A stretch of DNA of 64,000 nt from Pseudogymnoascus destructans. Taxonomy: Eukaryota > Ascomycota > Leotiomycetes > Thelebolales > Thelebolaceae. Below the pieces are notes generated by a model. It made no database searches and had not been told where the DNA came from. It saw only the letters and a list, made by a program, of their open reading frames with translations. How positions within the stretch are numbered: the stretch's first letter is position 1; each line of letters begins with the position of its first letter. The stretch is from assembly GCF_001641265.1 (NCBI RefSeq), contig NW_020167533.1, forward strand, positions 744,001 through 808,000, read 5' to 3'. Positions 22,862 to 33,319 of this stretch are shown here, in pieces. A program made the position numbers and the translations under genes.

Positions 22862-23114
22862 TGTCACGGTTCACCAAGGCATAGGGCGCCAGTTGGGTAT
22901 TATGAATTAAACTCAATCTAGAGAAGAAAGGAAAGAGAAGAGGAGCACTCGAGCAGTGGCTCGATCTATATACAGCTATTGTGGAGTGAATTCTCTTTAG
23001 CGAGACCAGTTCTGAGAATTCACTCCACAACTGAAAACTTCGCTCCAACCCCGGAAAGCTCCCCACACCCCTGAACCCCCACTCGAGCTGCAAGGCGCAC
23101 TTGATATCGTAACA
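22862..23114 (-). repeat. 5' LTR of the Gypsy element
   Basis: 253-bp LTR in the promoter position of the minus-strand element. It differs from the other LTR at one base only. It is followed (plus strand) by CATTC, the target duplication, and then by the last codons of the MULE transposase. Confidence 0.93.
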
Positions 23115-23355
23115 CATTCGTCCTCATGTTTGAGGACAAATGCGCATCATAGAGGGGCTATGGGGGCTACGGGGGCTACGGAGAAGGGCGTGGGCAGAGA
23201 GATGGGGTGGTTTTGGGGAGTGGTGGCGATGGTGGCTATGGCCACCGAGGTAGCGACAGCAAGGTTGGCGGTTGCAGCACTTTCCAGGCGGTGTGGGGCG
23301 GTAGTTTATTCTTTTTTACTAGCTACAGGGTACTTTATTCTTTTACGCTGTTATA

Positions 23356-25215
23356 ACGTACATGTATAGAGAAAGCGCCAAACAAGTGAAAGCGCCAAAA
23401 TGATGCGGTGACCAAACCCCCCAACTAAATGTTAAATTCCTCAACAACAAAACATGCCCCATAAAAACGATGAAAGCCAATTAGTGCTAGCTATCCAGGC
23501 TATGCAAAGCGACCCAAAGTTACGCCTTCGAGTTGCTGCTAGGATCTATTCTGTGGACCACCGCAAGCTAGGTCATCGTCTAGAAGGTGTACCTTCACGA
23601 CGCGATATCCAAGCCAACTCACAGAAATTAACTAACCTAGAGGAGTCCGTCCTTGTTCAGTATATACTCGACCTAGCTGCCAAAGGGTTTCCTCCTCGGC
23701 TGTCTGTTGTTGAAGATATGGCAAGTCGACTACTTGCAACACGCGACGCGTCACGCGTTGGGTCGCGTTGGGCTTCAAACTTTGTTAAGCGGCGTGTAGA
23801 GCTCCAGACACGCTTTCAGCGCAAATACGACTACCAGAGGGCTAAGTGCGAAGATCCAGAAGTTATTAATGGCTGGTTTGAGCTTGTGCATAACACAATT
23901 GCGAAATATGGTATCGATGAAGCAGATATCTACAACTTTGATGAGACTGGGTTTATGATGGGCGTTATCTCAACTGCTATGGTTGTAACAAGCTCAGACG
24001 GGCGGGCAAAAGCAAAGAAGGTACAGCCTGGTAATCGGGAATGGGTTACAGTAATCCAAGGCGTTAGTTCTCAAGGTTGGGCAGTACCACCATTTATCAT
24101 TGTTGCAGGCAAAAACCACCTTACATCTTGGTATGAGAATAGTGGATTTTCAAGCGATTGGGTGATTTCTGTTACTGAAAATGGCTGGACTACAAACGAG
24201 AGAGGCATGGATTGGATTCAGCACTTTGAGAAGCATACAAAGGCCCGGAGTGTTGGTGGTTATCGCTTGTTAGTCCTTGATGGTCATGAGAGCCACCACT
24301 CAGATGAGTTTGAGGAGTACTGCAAGGAACACAACATTATTACGCTTTGTATGCCTGCTCACTCTTCTCATCTACTCCAGCCACTTGATGTTGGCTGTTT
24401 CGGCCCGTTAAAGCAGGCCTATGGTCGGCAAATTGAAGATATGATGCAGGCTCATATTTCTCATATTACAAAGGATGACTTCTTTCCTGCCTTCCACGCT
24501 GCATTTAACACTACAATGACGGAAAGTAACATTTGAGGCGGGTTCCGAGGGGCAGGGCTTCTTCCATTTGACCCTGAGAGAGTGATATCTACACTTGATC
24601 TTAAGTTAAGGACACCAACGCCTCCAAGCTCCCGCCCAGGTACTGCTCAACCTTGGGTTTCTCAGACACCAAACAACCCAATTGAAGCTATGTCACAGTC
24701 TACATTTATTAAAACTCGGATTTCACGCCATCAAAATAGCTCTCCAACCTCAATCTATGCAGCTGTTGACCAGTTTACAAAGGGTGCATCGCAAATAATG
24801 CATCAATTAGCACTGCTAAAGGGAGAGAACCAAAACCTACGACAGGCAAATGAAGTACTAAGCAAGCGCCGGAGAGCTAGGAAAACACGACTACAGCAAG
24901 GAGGATCACTTAGTCAACAAGGGGCGCAAGAGCTACAGGATGAGAGGGATGTTGTGCAGCAGGTAGAGCAGGAAATAAGGGCAAGCCGTGGTCGGAAGCC
25001 AAGGGAAGAAACCCGTGCCCGTCGCTGTGGCAAGTGTGGTGAGACTGGGCACAATGCGCGCACGTGTCAGATTGTAATAGACACCTCTGAGGAAGAGGAC
25101 TCCGAGTAGTTTCAATTGATTTCTAATGTTGTGGTAGATTTATCACAATGTTTGTCGTGAGGGTAGATAATTTTGGCGCTTTCGCTTGTTTGGCGCTTTC
25201 GCTATACATGTACGT
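23356..25215 (+). mobile_element. pogo-type DNA transposon nested in the MULE terminal repeat
   Basis: 1,860 bp with terminal inverted repeats of about 46 bases starting ACGTACATGTATAG, each including two direct GAAAGCGCCAAA units. It is flanked by TA on both sides (23354-23355 and 25216-25217), the standard Tc1/mariner/pogo duplication. Removing it rejoins the MULE right end at CTGTTA-TACAGGG, matching the intact left end. Confidence 0.9.
23454..25109 (+). pseudogene. pogo-type transposase with zinc knuckle, one stop codon
   Basis: An otherwise continuous 552-codon frame with a single TGA at 24534-24536. The N-terminal helix-turn-helix (about residues 10-50) precedes a CENP-B-type DNA-binding region (LTNLEESVLVQYILDLAAKG). 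Catalytic residues: D in NFDETGFMMG, D in LVLDGHESHH and D in LLQPLDVGCF, with 35 residues between the last two. The stop falls in the conserved N-I-x-GGFRGAGLLPFDP region shortly after. The C-terminal part has a coiled coil and ends in a CCHC zinc knuckle CGKCGETGHNARTC followed by an acidic tail. One point mutation would explain the inactivity. Confidence 0.87.
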
Positions 25216-25240
25216 TACAGGGTAATTTATTCTTTTACCC

Positions 25241-25447
25241 TTTAAATGAAGACTAACATTGTCATCTACAAACCAGATTCGTTTTTCTAGATGTAATGAT
25301 TTGATTTTATGAAAATAAGGAAATAGATGTGGGAGTAAAACCATTTCACAGTATAAAAACCAATTAATCCCACCCTTTGAAACTTCTTGGCTTTCTAAAA
25401 CTCTTCCTCTACTCCAACTCTCTATATCCCTAAATTCTTGTGATGGT
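25241..25447 (-). pseudogene. middle part of the split Tc1-like transposase
   Basis: On the minus strand: WSRGRVLESQEVSKGGINW, then LYCEMVLLPHLFPYFHK, then RIWFVDDNVSLHLK, the region around the second catalytic Asp of Tc1/mariner transposases. It stops at the MULE target site. The C-terminal half resumes at 15148. The N-terminal side is interrupted by the solo LTR and continues beyond 27275. Confidence 0.72.
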
Positions 25448-25576
25448 TGTCACGGTTCACCAAGGCATAGGGCGCCAGTTGGGTATTATGAATTAAACTC
25501 AATCTAGAGAAGAAAGGAAAGAGAAGAGGAGCACTTGAGCAGTGGCTCGATCTATATACAGTAAAAATACGATAAG

Positions 25577-26441
25577 TCGATTGTAATGGTGGGTGCACCA
25601 GATGTGAGAATCTAGCCACCCAAGGAAGGGATGATTTTACTAAGACAACACACGTCTTAGGAAAAAGAGCCAAAGGGTCGTAGCTTAGACTATTCCACAA
25701 CGCAGCAATCAGGTGTATGATGTAGTGGAGTGGTTTTAGACAAGTTGTAACAAATGTTGAGTCTGAGAACTCAGGGATAAGTCAGAGGTTAGCACCTCAC
25801 TGACTTTTCAGAAACAAGGAGTAACAAGATCAATGCTTGGAAGCTTGGAAAATACGTGGAAGTATGTGATAGTCGATTTACTGTATTGTCTGCTTGCCCT
25901 TTCTTAAGGAAAGGGCAATCCTATTTATGCTAAAGGAGTGTAGTTCTCTCATTTTCCAAGACTTTCCATGACTAACCAGGCTTGGTAACTGTAGTCGACG
26001 TAAGAGAATCCCATAGAACCATCTCCTAGGTTCCTAGCCTATAGGAAGTGAAAGGAGGTCCAAGGTCAGAGTACCCCTATAAACAGATTATGTCATAACT
26101 TAACCAATCTTGTGGATAACTAAGGAGTGATGACATGTAATAAATTATAGAGGGTTGTAGAAGCTTTTGGAGCTATCGTTTATGTTTCTAGGCCTCTAGT
26201 TGATAGAGATATGTCATGTGTAGTATTAGCCCAGTAACTAAGGAGTGATGTCATGTAATGAATCATAGTGTAACGCTGACTTCTAAATGATAGAAGACAC
26301 AGAGGTTTCTTGCGTAAGTTTGACTTGACAGAGGAGGCAGGGGATTAGACACAAAGGCTTTCCAAGTAACACGTTACAGTATTGTAAAGAATACTATATT
26401 GAGTTGAGCACAAAGCTCCTATCTAAGGAAATACTATCTAC
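25577..26441 (+). repeat. repeat X copy with LTR-like start
   Basis: Begins (T)GTAATGGTGGGTGCACCAG and runs through CTTGCCCTTTCTTAAGGAAA and a TATTTATGC promoter-like word. It matches the copies at 60379-61100 and 61470-62000. The first ~690 bases match those copies; the remainder (from 26269) contains a TGTAACG...CGTTACA bounded segment of 110 bp (26269-26378). It has replaced the 3' half of a pogo-like transposase gene. Confidence 0.65.
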
Positions 26442-26987
26442 TTATATAGTGTATAAACCCATCTCATCCATGTTATAAATGTTGTCCTCTAAATACTCCC
26501 CAGCCACTGTCTGAATAGCCCTCATCTCGTCCTCTGCTGTCTCACTGACTGATGCCCCTTCTCCTTGCCTCTTTCTATTCCGGATGTTGTGACGTAGTCG
26601 AAATTTCTGTATCCAAGCAATGCTAAACTCTGGCGAAGGCTTCCCTTGATATTGTGGTAGTTGTGACCAAATTCGCTTTGCCTTCTCTTGTAAGATCTCT
26701 GCAGTTGTAAAACCTCCTTTTGAATCGATTCGTTCTTGCCACTCCTGTCAACGTATATTCATATCGTTCCTCTTCCCTATTGTTGGTGTATTAATCAGAT
26801 CATCAAGGTTGATAAATCAGCTGCTAAGGGATTCCGAGACTGTAGATTGACTAATTTGAATGTTGTACTTCTCAAAAAACCAGGCGATACAATCTTTTTG
26901 GGAAGGTCGAGGTGTTTTGTTGACGGTCCATTGTCGAAGAGCACGACACTGTTCAATTGTCATCGAATTGAGCTTTCTTGAAGGCAT
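26442..26987 (-). pseudogene. N-terminal relic of a pogo/Tigger-type transposase
   Basis: Starts MPSRKLNSMTIEQCRALRQW, followed by a helix-turn-helix (CIAWFFEKYNIQISQSTVSE). After a stop and a short degraded stretch comes the CENP-B-like region (AKRIWSQLP...PEFSIAWIQKFRLRHNIRNR) and the first catalytic Asp in IYNMDEMGLY. The frame ends at a stop immediately before repeat X; the rest of the catalytic core is missing. Confidence 0.7.
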
Positions 26988-27274
26988 TCTATAAGATTCA
27001 AAAGATTAGCATAAGTCGATATTCAAGGAGGATCTCACGATATCGGATGTATTGTGTTTTGTATGTAAAAAGCTTCCGTACAGAAAAAGATATCAAGATA
27101 ACGTAAATATCGGCTAAAAGCATATTGACTTATCATTGTTGTGGAGTGAATTCTCTTTAGCGAGAGAAGTTCTGAGAATTCACTCCACAACTGAAAACTT
27201 CGCTCCAACCCCGGAAAGCTCCCCACACCCCTGAACCCCCACTCGAGCTGCAAGGTGCACTTGATATCGTAACA

Positions 27275-27620
27275 ATGGTCTTCATGGCCGTGTCCATTTG
27301 CTTTTCTCTTCTTGAATATCTCTGTTCAAAGTCTCTATATAGTCATATTTAAGAGTTCTAACTATTCTTGCCTATAAAATCTCATCATCTGCCTTTTTTT
27401 GCTAGTATGTATTTATCTCCCAAAGTTTCAACACATTTTGCCGCTTTTCTTCAATGCTCTTAGCCCATGATAGTGACGGGCGTGAGACAGAGATTTCGGA
27501 ACTTATTACACCCTAGAACATAACTTGATAGAGAGATTTCTTCTGTTGAACTGCCATACTTTCTGCTGTTTGACCTTGTCAAACTGTAATTTGGCGTTTC
27601 TTGTGTAGATTTCCTCCAAA
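27275..27620 (-). pseudogene. N-terminal part of the split Tc1-like transposase
   Basis: On the minus strand, fragments such as YTRNAKLQFDKVKQQK and YDYIETLNRDIQEEKSKW, in degraded frames with stops, lead directly to the ATGGT target site of the solo LTR and then to the segment at 25447. They form the 5' side of the same relic. The outer end of the element was not located. Confidence 0.5.
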
Positions 27621-28307
27621 GTTGATATATGACTTCCTAATTATTCTAGTATTCTAATTGGCTGGATTGCACAGACCCCTGTACAGACTTTTGGGCGGCA
27701 CGAGTACTACAGCACGTAAGCACTTGATATCAAATAGCGGCAGCCACGGCTGGCCTTGCGGCGAGGGTGAAGAGACTCCACTGCGCCGAGGATCTGTAAA
27801 GTAAGACTGAGGGAAGGGGAGAGAAGCATCTTACTGCATCTCTATGCGCCTTCTTTCCTGTTCCCAATGAAGAATCCTGGCGGGTTTCCAGCCTGTTTCA
27901 GCTTTGCAGTGGCGACTGTGAGATCGACGCGCCAACCAAGCCCCGACTCCACCCCAGACTTGCAACACTTACCGTCGTCCTGCTCCGTACCTTTGACCCA
28001 TCTACAACTCCACTTCCAAGCCTCATTCTTCTCAGCTTGTTCTGTTATTTTTGTCCCATTATCAACACTCTCTCTTATACCCCGTTTTGTTCTTGTTTGT
28101 GAACGACTTCATGACCTGCAATCTATCTCATTTACCCTCTTATTATCAACAGCCGCCTGTCGCTTATCCAACGCACGTATCCGAACCATCCACCCCCCTT
28201 ACGAAACGATTCACATCGAGAGACACAAGAGGGTCCAATACGCCATCAAGGCGACACCTTCTCTATATCATTGCCGCTGTCGCCCTAGAGGCTGAGGCAG
28301 GGCCATA
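27621..28307. other. upstream region of the rhomboid gene
   Basis: Unique, pyrimidine-rich sequence ahead of the rhomboid start codon, consistent with promoter and 5' leader. No gene is seen. Confidence 0.45.
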
Positions 28308-29987
28308 ATGGCGTACAACAACTCACAGCCATACCACAGCGGCGGCGCACAAAACCAGCCCTATTACAACAGCTACGACGACGACCGCGAACTCCCAAGA
28401 CTACCCTCATATTCACCGCAGCCGGGCCAACCCATAGTACCACAACCCTCGAGTTCACCCTTCGTCGGCCCCTTCGACGACCACGTATACCCTGCGAGCA
28501 ACAAGGGAAGCAGCCCGAGCCTGGCGGGAAACTCGCCATACTACGGACAAGGAGAGGCGACGCCGGGAACCTCCAACGACTTCATACCCCTACAAGACCA
28601 ACCGAGGCAAAAGACCCTACCAATGCGCCACCAGTATCCCTCGCAAGACCATATATACGATGCGGGACCCCCAGAGGACCCGCCGAAGCCGAGACGCAGA
28701 GGGTTGGGCATGTTCAAGGGCGAGCCGGGCGTAAGGACGGCGTGGGTGGTTTGGTTCTTTACCACCATCCAGGTTGCCGTCTTCATTGCTGAGCTTGTCA
28801 AGTCTGGCCAGTTCTCCCCATTCGAATAGATATATAGCTATTAAACAGTATGCTAATTTCCCACGCAGGCCAGCTCACCGGTCTTCCCATCCAGGTCAAG
28901 CCATCGTTCAACCCCATGATCGGCCCCTCCCCATACGTCCTCATCAGCATGGGCACCCGCTACACACCGTGCATGCGCCGCATGGACGCGATCCAGAACA
29001 CCACCGAGATTACCTGGCCCTGCCCCTACTCCACGTCGACCAACCCCGACGCTGCCGAGAACGCCTGCACGCTCTCCCAGGCATGCGGCTTCGGCGGTGT
29101 TCCCGAGCCAGCCTACGAAAAGGGCCAGGCCGCGCCCAACCAGTGGTTCCGCTTCATTACCCCAATGTTCCTGCACGCGGGACTCATCCATATCGGTTTC
29201 AACTTGCTCCTCCAGGTCACCATTGGCCGAGAGATGGAGCAGTCCATCGGCCATATCCGCTTCGCCCTCATGTATCTCTCCTCGGGGATCTTCGGCTTCG
29301 TCCTCGGTGGTAATTTTGCCGCCTCAGGAATCTCCTCCACCGGCGCCTCTGGGTCCCTCTTTGGCATCATAGCCCTCATGCTCCTTGAGCTCCTCTACAC
29401 GTGGTCCGAGCGCCCCAACCCCTGGAGAGATCTTGCTTTCGTCTGTCTCGACATCGTCATCTCCTTCGTTCTCGGACTCCTCCCCGGACTGGACAACTTC
29501 TCCCACATTGGCGGGTTCCTGATGGGCCTCGCCATTGGCATCTGCATTCTTCACTCCCCCACCTCCCTGACCCGCAAGGTTGGCGCCGAGCCGCCGTACG
29601 AGACTGTTGGCAAGCGCGGGACTGGACCTAGTGAGGTGTCGCGCTTTGTGAAGGCACCGCTTGGGTTCTTTAAGGCGCGCAAGCCGTTGTGGTGGGTGTG
29701 GTGGCTCATTCGCGCTGCGGCGCTGATCCTCATTCTGGTGCTGTTCATTGTGCTCCTTAACAACTTCTATAAGTACCAGAAGGAGTGCTCATGGTGCAAG
29801 TACCTGAGTTGTCTAGTTTGTCCCCCTTTATCCTCCCATTGGTATTGCCTGGATATATTGTAGCCTCGCTAACTCTCCTATGCAGCCCGTGAAGGACTGG
29901 TGCGAACAGGGCGAGCTCAACTTCCAGAGTAAGGCCCAGCCTATGACGACACTGTTATCGAGATCAATGCCAACGGCGGCGCCTTGA
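28308..29987 (+). CDS. rhomboid-family intramembrane serine protease
   Basis: Polytopic membrane protease that cleaves transmembrane substrates. Exons 28308-28806, 28869-29815 and 29886-29987 give about 515 residues. The N-terminal ~130 residues are a Pro/Ser/Tyr-rich cytosolic region; the first membrane segment follows (VVWFFTTIQVAVFIAEL). The rhomboid core has FNPMIGPSPYVLI...GTRYTPCM, the WFRFITPMFLHAGLIHIGFN segment, catalytic Ser in STGASGSLFG, and catalytic His in FSHIGGFLMG. A final membrane helix (IRAAALILILVLFIVLL) precedes a Cys-rich tail CSWCKYLSCLPVKDWC. Conserved spacing at the first junction (ELVKS-GQLTG) implies a 62-bp intron with GC...AG ends (28807-28868); no GT donor fits that frame. 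The last exon end is less certain. Confidence 0.88.
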
Positions 29988-30548
29988 TGAAGTGGTGATT
30001 GACAAGATGTCCACGGTGCATCGTCATGTAGGCGACGGGCGATTTGACGATTACCAGGGGGAGTTCGAACAGGGGTGTCACCTTCCCACCATATTACATA
30101 GCTGCGGAGAGGAGGGAAAGCATAGGGACGGCGTTGCGTTACCAGGCTTTCCGTGCCCATGGCTAAATTAATTCCATACCCTGGTGGCATTTTGCTTCTC
30201 ATGTAGTGTACAGCTAAGCAAACACGGGTCGCTGGATTTCAAGTAGAGACAGACAGGCCGGTGGGGAATAGACTCGGCCCCACCTCACGAAACAACGTAA
30301 TTTTTGTACTGTATCTCCATGATCTTGTCCCGTCTAGTTTTGTGGGCCTCGATATGTGACATCCTGTTCATCATATCCGCTGCATCGATATATCCCACCC
30401 CATGATATCTACGAGTAATCAAACCCCCTACCGCATCCATCCAAGCCGTCAAAACTCCCCCTTACCCCCAACCAGCCCCGCTCAAAAACACACAGACAGC
30501 ACAGTAGTCAAACACCCCTCCCAACGCCTCGAGAAACCCCCTAGCCCT
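29988..30548. other. convergent 3' region between rhomboid and WD40 genes
   Basis: 3' flanks of two convergent genes. No additional gene is seen. It is C-rich near 30420-30548. Confidence 0.45.
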
Positions 30549-33319
30549 TCAACCCTTCACTCCCCCTATCGCTCTTCCACCACCCGCCTCCTCCCCCACC
30601 ACCACCACTACTCCCCCCCCCCTCGCAAGCTTCAAACTAAAGCTCGGCGTCGGCAACAGCCCACCCGGCGCCGGCTCCGCCTTCCTCCCTGGCGCTAAAC
30701 TCGCCCCCCGCCTCTCCCTCCTCACCACCCCGGGACTAACACTCCTCTCACTCCTCACACTCGGCGTATCGGCCCCAACCGTCGTCCCCGTCCCCATCGT
30801 CGCAGTCCGCACACTCCTAATACTCCCCAGCCCATCCGCCTCCGACGACGCAGGCGTCTGAATCCCACTCGCCCACTGCATAATCTCCTCCGACTGCCCC
30901 CTCTCCTCCGCCAACCCCGTCCCCGTCCTAACCCTCAAGCCGGTGCCACTCTCCGTTGATTTCCTGCCTACATGCCCTCTACCGCGACGCCGAGAGGAGA
31001 GCATACTCCCCGTCTCCCACACCTCCGCGCGACGCTTACCCCCGGCGCAGTCCTGGCGGAACACCTTGATCCCCCCGCCCAAGTCGGCAGTAATAACAAT
31101 ATTCCCCTCCGCGTGCGCGCTGTGCCGCACCCCAGGCCCAGTAGGTCTCCTCATCCCCTCCGCCCGACTCCTCAGCGTCACAGGCGGCGGGTCACAGATA
31201 TCATACACCGGATCCCCACTCATCGCCAACAACGCCCTCGTCCCCGCCGGCGCCAGCACGCTCGTCGTCACCGCGCCCGCATGGCTAGCGAAGAACTCGA
31301 CTGGTGCGCGCGCACCTTCCTCCCCGGCGCCGGTACTCCAGATGTACGTCCGCCGGTCTTCGGAGGCGCAGATGACGTAGCGGCCATCGTCGGAGAAGGA
31401 GGCGCGGATCTGGGAGACGGCGTTGACGTGCCCGCGGAACTTGGCGGCGACGGATTTGTCGCGCAGCGCGTAGAGGCGCACGCGGCTGTCGTTGGAGGAG
31501 ACGAGGATTTGGACGTCGCCGTCTGGGGTGGTTGCTGTGCGGATCCCCGTGATCTTTGAGCCCTTGGCGTTGCGGCCGCGGGAGGAGCGCACGTGGATCT
31601 GGGTGTGGTATTTCAGCCCCTCGGTCTCGTAGAAGAGGCAAAGCCCGGAGAGGACGCCGGCCATGGCGGTGCGGCCGTCGGGGGTGAAAGCGACGGCGGT
31701 GATGAGGTCGGGGAGCTGGTTCCAGAACGCGACGGCTTTGTCGGGGATGCTCCACAGGCGGAGGACGGAGTCGAGGGAGCCGGCGAGGAAGAAGCGGTCG
31801 TCGCGGGGGTGGAAGGCGATGCTGGTCACGAAGTCGCGGTGCCTGAAGGTGCAGAGGCATTCGGCGCGGCTGACGTGCCAGAGGCGCACGGTCTTGTCCA
31901 TGGACGAGGAGAGGAGGAAGTTATTCTTGCTCCAGCTTAGGTCGAGGACGGTGGCGTTGTGGCCTTCGAATTCGCGGACGGGCTTGCTGCGGAAGACGGG
32001 CGCGCTGAGGGGGGCGCCGGTGCCTTCGCTTTGCTCCTCTTCCGCTTCGTGCGCGGCGCGCTCCTCAGCTGTCGCGATCACAGACCACACACGCACGACG
32101 GTGTCCTGGCCCGCGGCAGCGAGGTACTTGCCATCAAGACTAAACTCCGTAGTCCACACCGCGCCGCCATGCTGCTCGCGTGACGTCGGGCGCGACCCAG
32201 GCGGCACATCAGGAACCGCTTTCTCCTTCTCCTCCCCCGCCGCCACCGGCGTCTTGGTCCCACACAGCTCCTGTGCCAAAAACATGCGATTGAACTCCCT
32301 CTCCCTCTTATACCTCGCCCTCACCTTAATGTACCTCGGCGGCTCCTTATGCTGGGGCATGAACCCGCTCGCCGTCCGCGCAGCACCCGCATACGCCTGG
32401 GCGTTCATACCCTCGGTGCGGAGGTCCCCCTGCTCGCTCTCGTCGTCGTCGTCGTCGTCCGCGTCCGCGTCCGCGTCCATGCCTTTCTTCTTGCCGATGC
32501 TGAAGCGGCTGAGGAACGAGACTTTTCTATGTTTTAGACAGTTAGCTAGGGCTCGGGCACGGGGACGGGGATTCGCAACGTCGACGGGGACAAGGTGCGT
32601 GCACCACCATCGCCGCGCGGCGCAGTGGGTGGGACGTCAATGGAGGAGGTGACAGGTGCCAGGCTGCCAATTGGGGGTTGAATTGGGAAGGTGGGAGTGG
32701 GGGGATGCCAAATAAGAATCCACATACTTCTTCTCCCTCTGCGGCGCGCCCTCCTCCCTCGTCCCCTCCGCCGCAGCGCTCCTCGCCGCGCCGCCCCCAC
32801 CACCCGTCTCGCTCCCCGGCTTCACAATCTCGCTCTTCGGGCTATCCGCCACGTTCGCGGTGCGCATACGCTGCGGGATCGTGTTCTCGGTGTTCGTGCG
32901 CTTGAGGATATGCTGTATACCGCGGCGATCTGGTCAGCGCTGTTGCCTTGGGGGAGAAGGGGGTTTCAATGAGTGCAGGAAGGAAGGGAAGAAGGGGTAC
33001 GTACGTGTGACAGCGGATCAATAGCCGCAGACGACGTCTTCCCCGCAGCCGCGCTCTTCGTATTCCCAGCTCGCACCGTTGGGCTTCTCATGGCCTTGCT
33101 GCCGATGCTTGGCGATTTTCGGGATACCACGTTGCCTATACACGTCAGCTTCTAAAATAAAAAAATATATCGGTGCATATCCCTTCCCTCCCCACTCCAA
33201 CTCCCGCAGGTATACACACCTTCACTCCCACTGCTTGCCCCGCCCCTCCCGCCCTCCCCCTTCACGCTCCCCTCCTCCCGCCCATCCAGAACCCGAATCA
33301 CAGGCACCGCATCAGCCAT
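30549..33319 (-). CDS. WD40-repeat protein (WDR44/Dgr2-like)
   Basis: Scaffold protein with a beta-propeller. Exons 33319-33220, 33135-33005, 32912-32728 and 32526-30549 give 797 residues; introns are 84, 92 and 201 bp. The N-terminus starts MADAVPVIRVLDG; further on come IDPLSHHILKRTNTENTIP and, after Gly/Ala-rich sequence, FLSRFSIGKKK with a run of Asp. At least six WD repeats follow, for example WTTEFSLDGKYLAAAGQDT...VRVWS, VLDLSWSKNNFLLSSSMDKT, FVTSIAFHPRDDRFFLAGSLD and YVICASEDRRTYIWS. This is the layout of fungal WDR44-like proteins, whose animal relative binds Rab11. The C-terminus is a long, low-complexity, Ser/Arg/Gly-rich tail. Cellular role is inferred from the family. Confidence 0.85.

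Larger units (their letters stand above)
17147..23114 (-). mobile_element. Gypsy (Ty3-type) chromovirus LTR retrotransposon
   Basis: 5,968 bp with 253-bp LTRs at both ends, each TGT...ACA, and a 5-bp target duplication CATTC (17142-17146 and 23115-23119). Coding order on the minus strand is gag, protease, reverse transcriptase, RNase H, integrase with chromodomain: Ty3/Gypsy order, chromovirus clade. A polypurine tract rich in G (17400-17416) sits next to the downstream LTR, confirming orientation. The reading frames carry several stops and shifts. Confidence 0.93.
15158..25240 (+). mobile_element. MULE (Mutator-like element) with nested Gypsy and pogo insertions
   Basis: The left end starts GGGTAAAAGAATAAATTACC. 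The right end is its inverted copy; with the nested pogo removed, about 40 bases match with a single mismatch. A 9-bp direct duplication, TTTAAATGA, flanks it at 15149-15157 and 25241-25249, as is standard for MULEs. Without the nested Gypsy (17147-23114) and pogo element (23356-25215) the MULE is about 2.25 kb and carries one transposase gene. It sits in a Tc1-like transposase relic. Confidence 0.88.
25448..27274. mobile_element. solo Gypsy LTR (TSD ATGGT) interrupted by a pogo relic and repeat X
   Basis: The left part (25448 to ~25562) and right part (~27139 to 27274) together make one LTR of the same family as the Gypsy element above. ATGGT flanks it on both sides (25443-25447 and 27275-27279), so this is a solo LTR left by LTR-LTR recombination, not two fragments. 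About 1.57 kb of later insertion lies between the halves: ends with a GATAAGTCRAT core in inverted orientation, enclosing a pogo-like transposase relic and a copy of repeat X. Confidence 0.82.

Noticed and set aside
26269..26378. 110-bp segment bounded by TGTAACG and CGTTACA as a MITE or solo LTR
   Set aside because: The bounds look LTR-like but there is no target duplication and no second copy in the window. It was noted within repeat X only.
31663..32652. 329-codon open frame on the plus strand
   Set aside because: It lies opposite the WD40 gene, whose repeats and splice sites are clear, and has no domain of its own.
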